Source of the DNA: Monocercomonoides exilis
Lineage: Eukaryota > Preaxostyla > Oxymonadida > Polymastigidae
Length of the DNA stretch: 64,000 nucleotides
NCBI GenBank assembly: GCA_001643675.2
Contig: LSRY02000023.1
Span: 161,001-225,000 of the forward strand
Direction of reading: 5' to 3'
Part shown: positions 12,201 through 23,616 of the stretch, piece by piece
How the letters are laid out: each line of letters opens with the position of its first letter
Position numbering within the stretch: position 1 is the stretch's first letter
The notes under the pieces: model-generated
Told to the model about the DNA's origin: nothing
Databases searched by the model: none
Seen by the model: only the letters and a program-made list of their open reading frames with translations
Made by a program: the position numbers and the translations under genes

Positions 12201-13771
12201 CTGTCTCTTGCGCCTTTTGTGGCTGCTCCTCTTCCGCTTTCTCTATTCACTTTGGATGGGATGAACGCGATGCTTCATTCAAAACAGAAGTTGGGTGAAG
12301 AAATGATGACGAATATGATGACGATAATGATGATGCAAAGAGGGCAAAGTGTTTATGACGGTGCAGAATCAAATTCTTCTTCTGCTGCTGCTTCTTCTGC
12401 TTCTACTTTTCATTCTTCTTCTTTCTCTCCTTTCTCTTCTTCCTCCTCTTCTTTTCCTTCTCCTCTTTCTCTGTCAGATCTCCTGAACAACATCAACACC
12501 ACAGTCACATCTTCTCCTTCTCTCCTGAAAACTCCAATTTTTATGTACTTTCTTCTTCACTCGCTTGTTCCACTGACTTCAATGGACCGTCCATTCAAAA
12601 CACAAAACAGCTCAAATGAATCTCAGACAGGTGTTTGTCAGTCAGATGGGGTGAACGCTTCTTCTGATGCAACTTCTGTTAATGTTCAACAAGGAAACAT
12701 GAATAATTCTCAATCTACTTTAGAAACATCATCTTCTTCCTCCTCTCTTTCTTCTTCTTCTTCTTCTCTTTCCTCATCATCTCAATCGTATCAACCAAAC
12801 AGCAGCATTTCAGGGCACAGCATTGTCTACCACGTCACCTTCCTTTCAATGAAATGGCTGTCCATTCTCTCAGAAAACATGTCCTTTGAGCATTCACCTC
12901 GCGCATCTCACTCAAACAAGTCCCAATCAACCAGATCTGACTCTCTTCCTTCTTTCTCGTCCAATCGCGAATTCTTCTCATTTCTCTCTTCCTCACTCGA
13001 ATACACTTCATCCCCCTGGCACAACACACAGGCATCGGCACAGCTGCTCTGTTCTTTCCTCAACGGCATCTTCATCACCCACCCTTCCTTCATCTCCTCC
13101 CTCCTTTTAACACATTCTTTCTTCACTGAGTCGCTTGTCCGCTGCTGTGTGGAGAGCATCCCCACGTTTCACGTGTCTCTTTCTGCCCTGCCCTTTCTGC
13201 TGAGAGATTTGGAAGACACAAAGAGAAAGATCCTGTCTCAGCTCAATTACACTCCCAATCCCAGTTTGTCTTCAAAGGAGCAGCTGTTGAACCAGCCGTC
13301 GGTGCTGACAAATCTGATCGAATGGAAAAACTTTTCGGAAAAATTGAAGCTGTTTTTTGTGCTGCTCTCGGAACTTGTGGCAAAATACCCGATGAAATCG
13401 AAGTGTGCTAGCGAAATAAAAATTGGAAGAATCAATTTTTTTTTATGAATTTTATGAAAGAGAAATTGGATTGTTATAAAATTGTTTATCTTCTGAACGT
13501 TATCTTTTTCGTTTATTTATATTTCTTTATTATCTTATATTTCTTTTTCTCTTTTGTATTTAATTCTTTCTTTCTCTCTCTTTTTTTCTTTCTCCATCAA
13601 AGTCTGGAAATCTGCCGAAGTTCACTCGAGTTCTACAAGACCACCAGAACTGACACACCCTCCCAATATCTGAGCGATTTCGACATTTCTGACTCTCTCA
13701 AAGTGATCACTCAAGTCTTCCCTTCTGTTTTGCAGCTGCTTCCTCAGTCAATAAGCCGCTCGTTGAACTGA
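9237..13771 (+). CDS. Giant Ser-rich protein, Integrator subunit 2-like
   Basis: Two exons (9237-13402, 13603-13771; phase 2) encode about 1444 aa. The N-terminal ~290 residues are Leu-rich and helical; the middle is a chain of poly-Ser tracts (for example near 10800-10855, 11085-11135, 11450-11520) separated by short Leu-rich islands. The C-terminal ~200 residues are conserved-looking: FLNGIFITHPSF, then SIPTFHVSLSALPFLL, then LLSELVAKYP and VFPSVLQLLP. Order and spacing resemble the C-terminal region of Integrator subunit 2, where a GIPSMH-type motif is followed by a LLSHL helix. Integrator is the nuclear 3'-end processing complex for small nuclear RNAs. This call rests on motif resemblance only. 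An unrelated HEAT-like protein is the alternative. Confidence 0.5.
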
Positions 13772-14182
13772 AACTGATGGTTGAATAAATTAATTAATTA
13801 ATTAATAAAAGCGAAAAGAGAAATGTTGAAGTGAATTGTTGTTTTTATTTGATTGTGTTTTTTAAGAAAAAATGAAGTGAACATTTCTGTTTTGTAATGA
13901 AAAAGAAGTTCGGATAAAATCCAAGTCATTTGCACCACCAAAAGGAAGAGATAAAAGAGTTCAAAAGATAAGTCGAAAGCCAAGAATTAAAGAATATAAC
14001 ATGAGCTCTAGCATCGGACATTGTTTGAAAAGAACTGGTAAGTGAAGAGATGAACATCAACCTTGAAACAGAACAAAACAAAATCGAACACATAAAAGCA
14101 ATATTAAAAAAATACAACGAACCACAAGCAGAAATGTGAGTAAAGATAAATAGAAAAGAAACAGAACGATTTTGTGATGTGT
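13772..14182. other. Convergent intergenic region
   Basis: AT-rich sequence between the 3' ends of the INTS2-like and Dpy-30-motif genes. No ORF or RNA gene is supported. Confidence 0.6.
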
Positions 14183-15358
14183 TCATTGCTCATCGTCCAT
14201 CAGCACTCCATCATCTCCGTCTCCTTCATACCCTTCTCCTCCTGCACTAAACCCTTCTTCCTGCTCCATTCCTTCCATCCCTTCCATTCCTTCCATTCCT
14301 TCCATCTCTTCATCCAGTTCTCGGCTCATGTCCTGGTCATATTCCTGTTCAACATCACCTTCTTCTCCTTGCAATCTCTCCAGCTGCTTCTGCTGCTCCA
14401 TCGCTGCAAGCATCGCTTCCTCTTCTTCCTGAATCCTCAGCTCGTTTTTGCCTCCAGACGACCCAACGGCAAACGTCCCCACATCTGTGATGCTGTTCAT
14501 CAGATCTTCTCCTTCAATATACCCCATCTCCTCATCTTCTTCGCTCCTTCCTTTTCTCTTCATTGCTGCCCTCATCTCGTTCCGTCTCTCCGCTGCTGCA
14601 GCAAGAGCTTCATAGTCTTCAGTATCAATCTCTTCTTCTTCTCCTTCAACATTGAATGGATCAGAACTCTTCAGTTTTGCGGGAGCAGAAGCAACACCTA
14701 TTGACTCGTCATAGTCCCCTTCGTCATTCTCTGAATCAGCTGTAATACGGCGTATGCTTGGTTCTTTGGATGATCGAGTTGTAACTCTCGTTCCATATTC
14801 AATTTGGCACTGTTTAGTTGCTTCCAAATCTGGATCATCTTTCTCGCAAACAGCTTCATCGGGTGATCCGATAGTTGTTTTTTGATTTTTCACTGTTTCG
14901 TTTAAGACTTCATCAAGTAGTTGTTTTAAAACTTTTGGTTCAATAAAGTCTGGAAGAAGACTGGGACTTTTGATTGGAGCATCAGGAGGGAGAAGAGTTT
15001 TAATTTGCAGTGAAATGGATAATAATATATCTTGAAGAAATGATGTGATCCCAAGTTCATCAAGATTAAGATCTGTTATCCTTTCTTCTTCTGATGCGTT
15101 AACTGGAGCAAGTTTTGATGAATTTAATGACATCCACTTAAAGTTTTCAAAATTATAAAAGAGAACAATAAATGAAAATCAATATACCGATTCTCCATCC
15201 CATGAGCCCAAAAGATAATACAGATATTCAATTGGATTTTCTGGCTGGAACTGATAGAGTCTGGAAAGAGCCGTTGTAAAAAGTTGCTCAGTTATCGTTG
15301 TTGTGAGATCCATTTCCCAACCAAACAACGGGGCATCATCAGAATGGCTATTTGTCAT
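14183..15358 (-). CDS. Acidic protein with N-terminal Dpy-30-like motif
   Basis: Exons 15188-15358 and 14183-15136 give 374 aa. The first exon encodes LSRLYQFQPENPIEYLYYLLGSW (residues ~32-54), whose P-x-NPIEYL-x-x-LL core matches the Dpy-30/RIIa dimerisation motif found in SET1/COMPASS and in flagellar axonemal proteins. The remainder is acidic and predicted disordered, with an EGME tetrapeptide repeated about four times near 14270-14310 and a very acidic C-terminus. It shares a 116-bp divergent spacer with the basal-body protein CEP20/FOR20, which makes a flagellar role attractive but unproven. No more specific family is recognised. Confidence 0.6.
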
Positions 15359-15474
15359 TTAGCTAACGGATTTCAGATTTAGTATGGTTGTTTTATTTAA
15401 TGTTATGGAAACGATTTTTGAACAATTTATTCGAAAGCTTCAGGTTATTGAAGGGAAAATATTCTTTTTAGAAC
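15359..15474. promoter_or_regulatory. Divergent spacer, Dpy-30-like / CEP20
   Basis: A 116-bp spacer between start codons, a candidate bidirectional promoter for two possibly cilium-related genes. Confidence 0.4.
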
Positions 15475-16261
15475 ATGTCTACTGTGGAAGCTCTTAAAAA
15501 AGGTTGAATTTTACAAGACCTAATCTTTGGAAGCATCAAATTTTAATTTTTGTTAAAAAAATATATTTGATTTTTTTATTTTAATTTTTGTTGATAATTA
15601 GCTCTCAATGGGCGCTTAGAGGAAAATGGTGCCTTACAAAAGTTGCGCGCACAAATCAGAGCTGAAATTTTTAAGGTAATAAATGATTCAGAAGAAAAAA
15701 AGCCTCCAACTGTAACTGCAGAACAGTTTCTTATGAATGAACTTATAAGAGGTAATTTTAAAAGACATTTTCGATTTTTAAGAATTTAGCTCAACTTCTA
15801 TAAAAATTAGATTATTTAAAATGTTCAGAATTAGATCAGACGCTTCAAGTGTTTATGCCTGAATCTGAGCAACCGGAAGGTCCAATTGATCGTTCATTTC
15901 TTCGTAGAGAGCTTGGACTTCCTGATGATTCAAGTGACAGGTGTGTTATTTGTTTTTGAAATGTTCATCCTTATGTTTTCTTTTGTTAATAATTATTAAC
16001 ATTTTTTCATTCAGGCCTGTTCTTGAATCGTTAATTGCTCTTATTCGTTCATTAAGAATTCCACTGTCAAGTCAGCCTCAACCGTCTGCATATCAGTCAT
16101 CTGCATATCCTTCAACAGCTCCGGTATTACCTTACCAAATGCAATTCCCTGCAACTCCAGACGTTCAATCTCAGCCTCTTCAGCATCTTCAAACAGCTCC
16201 AATGCTTCACTATCCTTCGACAGATCCACGCTCACAACACATAATTCAAGAAGCAAGATGA
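15475..16261 (+). CDS. CEP20/FOR20-like basal body protein (TOF-LisH)
   Basis: Exons 15475-15502, 15602-15751, 15829-15940 and 16015-16261 encode 178 aa. The N-terminus STVEALKKALNGRLEENG, then LRAQIRAEIF, then the LisH-type MNELIRELDQTLQVFMPESEQPE closely follows the order seen in human CEP20/FOR20, including the LINELI-REYL helix and the later FLRRELGL helix. In other eukaryotes this centriolar-satellite/transition-zone protein is needed for docking basal bodies and building cilia. The last ~60 residues are a Pro/Gln/Ser-rich tail not typical of FOR20. FOP/CEP43 shares the same N-terminal module and is the alternative assignment. Confidence 0.82.
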
Positions 16262-16464
16262 AATGTGGTAGCTCTTCTTTTTTTGCCTTTTTCACATCGC
16301 ACGTCATTCCACTTCAAATTATTAAATTTTTTAACAAAAAAACAAATCATTTTTATTTGAAAGATTTGAAAAAATTATATTTTTTGGCGAATGAAAGTAA
16401 AGAAAGATAAATTTATACGCGATAGATTGTGCACAAAAAAGTTCAAATTTTCGAGGTTATTAAC

Positions 16465-17237
16465 TTACAATTCACTATCGGTGAGTTCTCCACTTTTAAC
16501 AATCTTAACATCCTTCACTGGACGATCATTTCTTCCTGTTGGATTTGTTTCAATCTTTTTCACTACATCCATTCCAGAAACAACTTCTCCAAAAACCTTC
16601 AAAAATCAATACAAATAAAATTTAATATTTTAGGAAAAAAAAACATACGACGTGCTTTCCGTCTAACCATGGAGTTGCAGCTGTGCAAATGAAAAATTGG
16701 GAACCATTTGTGTCGGGTCCTGTCAAATTGTAAAGTTAGAACATAATAAGATGGAAATTGTTGCAAATTAATTATGAATAGTTGTTGGCAAACCTGCATT
16801 AGCCATTGAAAGAGTACCTGCTCCAAAATGTTTAATCTTGAAGTTTTCGTCAGCAAAACTACGTCCATAAATGCTCTTTCCTCCTCTTCCATCTCCAGAT
16901 GTGAAATCTCCTCCTTGGATCATGAATCTTGGAATGACGCGATGGAATTTGCTTCCTTCATATCCAAATCCCTTTTCTCCTGTAGCAAGTGCTCTAAAGT
17001 TTTCGACTGTTTTTGGTACGGTTTTTCCATATAATCCAAGAACAATTCTCCCTGAAGTAAATAATGAACAAAATGAATGAACAAAAAAATACAGCAAAAT
17101 CAAAGTAATTTTTAACCTGCAGGCTTTCCTCCGATTTCAATATCAAAATAAACTTTATTAGTAACTTCGCGAAGGGCCTCTTGCTTAACGCATTGGGTCA
17201 ATCCAAAAAAGATTCCGAACAAAAACGCTTTCCACAT
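16465..17237 (-). CDS. Secretory-pathway cyclophilin (peptidyl-prolyl isomerase)
   Basis: Exons 17117-17237, 16794-17051, 16649-16719 and 16465-16596 encode 193 aa. A short hydrophobic signal peptide ([15 protein letters not shown]) is followed by [22 protein letters not shown]. The active-site residues are present: [15 protein letters not shown] (catalytic Arg), GSQFFI, and [12 protein letters not shown] (Trp and His). It should catalyse cis-trans isomerisation of Xaa-Pro bonds in the ER lumen, like cyclophilin B. The C-terminus is DSEL, which is only weakly like an HDEL/KDEL retrieval signal, so ER retention versus secretion is open. Confidence 0.95.
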
Positions 17238-17380
17238 ATTTGAATGTTATAATGCCTATGATCAATTTTGATCACACAAAGAAAAGAATCAGTAACAAAT
17301 AATATTTATCAAATTGCATAAGCTATTAGCTGAAGAAAATAAAAAGAGAATAATCGAAATAATTACTACCTTAATTAAAA
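17238..17380. promoter_or_regulatory. Divergent spacer, cyclophilin / Rpn13
   Basis: A 143-bp AT-rich spacer between start codons; bidirectional promoter inferred from position. Confidence 0.4.
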
Positions 17381-20033
17381 ATGAGCATATTATATCAAGC
17401 TGCACCTCAAACTTCAGTCAGCCAATCTTCAGCACAACAGGCTCCCAGACTGTTGTTAAGCTTTCAAGCTGGAAAGATGATTCGTGAGGGTCGTGCGCTT
17501 AAGGCTGAGCCATCTTTACGAAAAGGGAAAATAGAGTTTATTGATGCAAATGGACTGGTAACGATGTATTGGAAACTCAGAACTGATAATAGCATTGTGG
17601 ATGAACTTGTAGTTTTACCCAATGCTACCACACTACGTACTATCCCTGGATGTGAGCCGACTTTTGCTTTTCAGATAAAAAATCCTGACATAAGTCTGTT
17701 TTATTGGATACAAGAACCAAACACAACAAAAAGCAAATTTGAGGAATTAGTATTTCAAATGAAAAATATTATAACAGAGCAAGCGCAAACTCTAACCTCG
17801 TTTACTGCACCTTCAGGTTTCTCCGTTTATGATTTTGTATTGTAACATTTTTGTGTTTTGAATTTTTGTTTTTGTTTTTGTAAGCACCACTTGGTTCGAC
17901 TTCATCAGTTGCAGTTACGTCGACCCCTCGCGCTGCTGCATCGTCTTCTTCTCAACCAACTTCCACTCCTGTTCAGTCATCTACTGGAAGGGTACAGCTT
18001 CATCCTCAAACGCAACCAAGTGCAGCTAGACCTCCTTTAACATTTGACATTGATGCAATTCGTAGAGCTGTTGCGCAGAATCAGGCAAGAGGTTCATCGG
18101 CTGCAAATAGAGACTCAAGCACTGTAATTCCAAATGAAGAGCCAACACATAACGAATCAACAGCTCAAAGAACATCTCATCATTCAACTTCTTCTTCTTC
18201 TTCTTCAGCACATCACCCATCAAGATTAGCTACCTCATCTTCTTCGTCGTCCTCTTCTTCTTCGTCGTCGTCTTCTTCCTCCTCCTCTTCCTCTTCCTCT
18301 ACCTCTTCCTCTTCTTCAACTGCGAGCGATCCATCCTCCATCACTGCCGATGATGTTTTGCCGTCGAGCGAGGAATTTGTGTTTGAGGACGAAGATATCT
18401 ACGACACCACACCAGTTGCGCACTCCGAGATCGGTATCACGTGCAACCCGTACAAGTTCTACCGCGACGTCCACAAGCTTCCCATCCACCCGTCTCGCAT
18501 GCCGCTGAAAGGGGAGCCCTGGCGAAGGAGGCTGCAGAGGCTGACGCAGGTGCCGCCGGCTGCTGCGAAGGAGAAGGCGCCGATTGGCATTCCTGTTGGC
18601 CCGCAACCGCCGTACTTTCTGAACCTGCACGAAGGCGACGACGACGGCGATGGCGATGGCGATGGGGAGCACGAGAACATGGAGCGGATTCTGCAGCAGC
18701 TGGTGATGAACAGACAGGGCGCACAGCAGGGTGAAGGAGGGAGAGGCACTGGCGGAGGCAGAGGCGGTGCGCCTGGTGGTCCAGGCAATTTGTTGAGAGG
18801 GGGAGAGCAAGGGAGAGCGGGGAATGCGGCAGACGAGACAGAAAGGCAGAGGAGAGGGAGAGAGCTGAACTATCTGGCTTCGCTGGCACCAGAGTTTGAC
18901 GTGATATTCAGGATGCATAATTTGGCAGTATGAAATGTGGATGTGAGCGTATTGGAGAGAAGAAGAGAAAGAGAGAGAAAGAGAGAAAGAGAGAAAAGGA
19001 AATGGAAGAGAAAAACGTGTTTTAGGGTATTTAATAACTTATTTATATAAGTTTATTGTTTTTCATTTTGTGTTTGTATATTCTTTTTATTTTCCTATTC
19101 AACATAATGTTTATATCAAATTCATAATTATTAATATAATAATTATTATAAATCTCCTCTAATTACAGCCCATCCTTCAGAATCCAGCTGTGCGTGCCAG
19201 GCTCCTTCAACAAGTGCCTCGGCAGTTTCGCAGTCCCGACAGATTGGACGATGTCCTTAGATCACCCCACTTCCATCATCAGGTATTGTTTTCTACTGTT
19301 TTGATTCTTTTATTATTATTATTTAATAATCTTTTGATTGTGCTTTGATTTTGATATTCCCTATTTATAAAATAAATTTCTTTTTTCATATGCATTCTTC
19401 AATTTTATCATTCATCATAATTTATTTCTGGAATGTATTTATCAATCTATTTTTTATTTTTTATTTTTTTTTTTATCATTCTATTTCTCAATCAACTTCC
19501 ATTCCCATCAGCTTGCCGAGCTCAGCCGAGCAGCGATGCAGATGGAACCAACCACCCTCTTCAATTACTTGGGCCTCCCCATCCAGCCAGTGAGGCACTC
19601 CATGTTTCCCCCAGGCACCGATGCTGACTTAGAACACCACGGCTTCTTCCTCAACTCCTTTCTGGACCATCTGAACGCATATAACACTCGAGGAAATGCT
19701 GAAAGAGCACATTCGGCTGTTCAGCCTGTATCTGCTGCTTCTTCTGCTTCTGTCTCTGGCTCTGTTTCTGCTTCAACTCCTGCACAGGATGGAGCAGTTG
19801 ATGTGAGTTCTGCTTCCACTACTGCTTCCACTTCTGCTTCTTCTCCTGTTCCTGTTGCGTCTTCCTCAACAGAATCAGCATCGCCATCATCATCTCCTTC
19901 TTCTTCTTCTTCGACTTCTTCGACTTCTTCTCCTTCTCCTTCAACGCAAATCAATATGGCAAATTATGCTTATGATGTGTCTTTGCCAAAGTCTTCAAGA
20001 AATTCTGGAAATAAAAGCAATAACGACAAATAG
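17381..20033 (+). CDS. ADRM1: Proteasomal ubiquitin receptor Rpn13/ADRM1
   Basis: Exons 17381-17816, 17885-18927, 19169-19282 and 19512-20033 encode 704 aa. The N-terminal Pru domain is clear (LLLSFQAGKM, RKGKIEFID, YWKLRT, IPGC, LFYWIQEPNT), the module that binds ubiquitin and the base subunit Rpn2. The C-terminal DEUBAD domain spans the third and fourth exons (PILQNPAVRARLLQQVP, LDDVLRSPHFHHQLAELSRAAM, NYLGLP) and in other species recruits and activates the deubiquitinase UCH37. Between them lie ~330 residues of poly-Ser, an acidic EDEDIYD stretch and Gly-rich sequence, so the protein is far longer than the ~400 aa typical of the family. A Ser/Ala-rich tail follows. Confidence 0.93.
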
Positions 20034-21714
20034 AAAATCATTCTTTTTCAACAAGTAATTTTTATTTTATTTGATGTTTTAAAAAAATACATTATGAAAA
20101 ATAAAATATTACTCCTTTTTAACAATTTGGGGAAAAAAGGAGAAGTTGTTTTAAGTCCAAATATGGGTCTGGTTTTGTTCATTCTTAATTTTTTTTCCAC
20201 CAATTTGTTTTGAATATTTTTTAAAAAGTTTTATTTTAGTAAAATTTGTAACGAAATAAATTTATTAAATAAAAATTTATAAACCAAAAACTGCAGTTTA
20301 ATTTTGCAAAATGGTGACAATTTTTGAAATCATAACTAATTGAGGAGAAACATTTTTTTTTTCATATGTTTTTATATTTTTCAAAAAGTTAATCGTTGAA
20401 ATGAAAAATATGTGCAACTATTCCAAAAGCCAAAGTTTGAGATAAGCACAAAATTAATTATTCTGCAAATTGTTTAGTTTCTAATCAGTGTTCATTTTGA
20501 ATATCAAAAGAAATGTTTCGTTCCGAATTCATTGAAACAAAATATATTATTCCGAAAATAATAGCCAACGTTTTATTAAAATGAAAGAAATATGTCAGTT
20601 TCCTGAAGAAAAAATAAAATAAAAATTGCTTGATCAAATATTAAACAAAGGTGTGATTACGAAAAAGATGGACAACGTAGCTTTGAAAATTGACGCAAAA
20701 GGCTGCGTTGAGGGAACCAAAAATATTAAAAATAATTTTTATAAAAAGGCAAAAAATTTTCAGTCCATGAAGCATCGACACTCCTTGGTGTTTATTATAC
20801 GTCAAAATTTTTTGAAAAGTTTTTTTTGTATTATTTTCTAATGAGAAAAAAATTTCATATTTCGATCAAATTTCTGTTTCCACTCAATAAATTTTGCTGT
20901 TATGAAAACAAAATCTCCACAATGTAATCATTTCCATTTTAGTGAAGTTTCCTGAGCAGGAACAGATATTTGATCGAAGTTTAAAACTATTATCTTATTT
21001 TAAAATTTAACAAAAGGAACTTTTCAAAATAATTTCGACATATGTTTTAAATATCATTTGGGTAATTATTTTAGAAATCATAACTTTTTTAGAAGTATTG
21101 ATTTTTCAAAAGTTGAAAGTCATTGTTAAAATGTTTTGTCTTCAAATACTAAATTTCTCACAGCTACTCAGAAAAAATAATGCGAAAACTGAAATAAAAA
21201 TGCAGATATCTTCAACAAATCTTTTCACATTTCTAAGTTCATTTGTTTATTTTCAAGGGAAATTTTTGGATCGAAATATTTGAAAGAAAAATTATGATAT
21301 CAAAAATAATCACTTATTTAACTTTTTTTAAGGGTTTTCTTATTCAAAAACAACTGTCCCCCCAATAGAATTTTTTTAACAAATTTTTTTGTTAAATTAT
21401 TTAAGAAACAAAAAAAGACATTTTTCGATTTAGTAATAAGTTTATGAAGGCTTATTGTTGATGTCAGGGTTGATAATAACTCAATTTATGTATTTCGATG
21501 AAGTTTGAAAAAGGCATTGAAATACTATATATTTGAATAAAAAACAATTCAATCATTTTTTGTTTTGATTTATAGGCTATTATTAACCTTACACTTTTTC
21601 AATATCTAAACAATGCATTTTTTTGTTATTTATTCATGGATTTAACGAAATAATTGGGTATCCCAAATGAAACCTCTTGTAACAAATGAAATGTGAAATG
21701 AATTGGATTTTCAA

Positions 21715-22240
21715 TTTGGGACAAAATATTTGACTTCATGCATTTTCATTGAAATTTTATGAACATTTAATGAACTTTTTGTGAACATATAAGTGATTCT
21801 TTTTGAAAAGTCGCAAATGTTTAATTTTCAAATAAATCAAAAATTTCATATTATGCTCATATTTTCGTTGGCAAACACTAAACTTCACAAATATGGAATC
21901 TATAAAAGGATTATGCTATATCACACATTCTAAAGAAGATTCGAAAGTGGAAACGAAATTTTGAGCAAAATATGAAATTTTTGATTTATTTGAAAATTAA
22001 ACACTTGCGACTTTTCAAAAAGAATCACCCATATATTTTCAACATAATTGGTTCAATTTTCGATATACGTTTGAGATCACATTTCATAATGTTAATATAT
22101 AATTTACGTTTGCATGCGGATATGAAAATCAAATTTATTTTGAAATCTGGTTAAGTTCAAAAATGTTATAAGCGAAACATTATTATTTAACTTTTTGCAT
22201 AAAAAGCTTTTTCGTCCATATTTTCCTCCATTTTAACATT
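21715..22240. repeat. Diverged direct repeat, copy A (interrupted)
   Basis: Shares ordered blocks with copy B: GCATTTTCAT (21739), GATATGAAAATCAAATTTAT (22119) and GCAT-AAAAGC...GTCCATATTTTC (22197). The last two blocks are 78 bp apart in both copies. Copy A is interrupted by the hairpin element at 21792-22029. Confidence 0.7.
21792..22029. mobile_element. 238-bp hairpin MITE with 6-bp target duplication
   Basis: Arms 21793-21868 and 21953-22028 are 76 bp long and inverted complements with only a few mismatches, around an 84-bp loop. The element is flanked by CATATA at 21786-21791 and 22030-22035. The distance between flanking repeat blocks is ~245 bp longer in copy A than in copy B, which equals the element plus one target duplication, so copy B is an empty site. 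No coding capacity. Confidence 0.75.
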
Positions 22241-22372
22241 CATTTAATGCAAAATAAAGATGATAAATATCATGATCATTGTTTATATTTTTTTCTGGTT
22301 CATTTTCCCATAGTTCCAACATATTTTCTTTGCGAAAAGTCTTTTTTTGGGGTAAAAATATTATTTAACAAG

Positions 22373-22753
22373 TACAGATATCGCATAAAATACCGGACAA
22401 GATCGATTCCACAATAACAGTAAGAAGAAAAATTCTGACTATTTTCCTCAAAATACATCTTATCAGTACAAACTCATTTGTCATACAAGACTTTCAGTAC
22501 AGCTTCGCTTGAGCTCAGAATAAAATATTTTATAAATCTCGGAGAAATAGGATTTTGAGTTTCTCCGAGATTTCGATATTAATTTCTCCTGAGCACAAAT
22601 GAAGCTGTTTTGAAAGTTTTGCATATAATATGAGTTTGTATTGATGAGATACATTTTAAGGAAAATAGTCAGAATTATTCCTCTTGCAGTTGTTGTGAAA
22701 TCGATCTTGTCCGGTATTTTGTGCGATGTCCGGTATTTTATGCGATATCTGTA
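22373..22753. mobile_element. 381-bp foldback element with 25-bp perfect termini
   Basis: The outer 25 bp (TACAGATATCGC...) are perfect inverted complements, and the two halves remain complementary with mismatches to the centre near 22540-22565 (CTCGGAGAAA / TTTCTCCGAG). The right arm holds a 19-bp tandem duplication of GTCCGGTATTTTRTGCGAT that the left arm lacks. TA at each end is compatible with a TA target duplication, as in Tc1/mariner-type MITEs. No coding capacity. Confidence 0.75.
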
Positions 22754-22929
22754 ATTAAAATTACTGTTGGATTTAAAAAAATAGGTTTTCTCAGCTTTAA
22801 ATCACTGTTAAACGAAAATCACTTTCGAAATGTCATAATTGCATTTATTGAAAATTGTATAAATAAATAAAAACATGTCAATCGATTTTTTTTACCGGTC
22901 GTTATCTGCCCACTCACCAAGATCTTTGT

Positions 22930-23215
22930 CATTTGGGGAAAAATATTTTTCTTCAGGCATTTTCATAGAAAAATTGTGCACTTTTCATTGACTTTTTGAG
23001 ATCAAAAAATATAATGAAAATGAACACATTTTTTGACGTTCGTGAAATGTTGGAAAACTTTATGTTTTGATTTCATCGATGCCCGTTTACAGATATGAAA
23101 ATCAAATTTATATTGAAATCTGAGAAAGGGAATAAAAGTTACGAGTGAAGCAATTTTTTTGTGTTTTGTGCATGAAAAGCTTGAAAGTCCATATTTTCTC
23201 CCATTTGAAGAATTT
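22930..23215. repeat. Diverged direct repeat, copy B
   Basis: Counterpart of copy A with matching blocks at 22957, 23092 and 23170. It lacks the hairpin element. Confidence 0.65.
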
Positions 23216-23616
23216 GAGATAAAAAAATCTAATAATTAATTACTAAAAGAAATGGGAAGAAATTTTTTGCTTTATGAATTTTGTTCCACTCAATGATTTT
23301 TTAATATTATCTTTAATATAATGCGTGGGAGTGTTGGACTTTTTATGATTTGATGGAATAAAAAATTGGAACAAATTTGAGTTTTTTTTCAAAAATGCAA
23401 AAATTTCGCCCCAAATCTGTTACACTTTTGGTGATCAATATTTTTTTAAAACTTTATTCAGTATTTTTTTGTTTGGTTGAAAATTGGATGGTGAAACAAA
23501 AGCACTCATCCACATTTCATAAAATGAAAGCATTTATGAAATGAAGAAAAAAAGAAGTCATTTTAATATAATCTTTTGAAATGAGGCTACAATATTGATT
23601 AAAATTCGCTAATTGT

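Larger units (their letters stand above)
20034..23616. other. AT-rich repeat-bearing intergenic island
   Basis: About 3.6 kb without a credible gene. It carries two foldback elements and a diverged direct-repeat pair, annotated separately. Positions 20034-21700 show only AT-rich sequence with short chance ORFs. Confidence 0.7.

Noticed and set aside
20626-22154. Short plus-strand frames in the intergenic island
   Set aside because: 60-70 codons, AT-driven, overlapping hairpin arms and repeats; no homology recognised.
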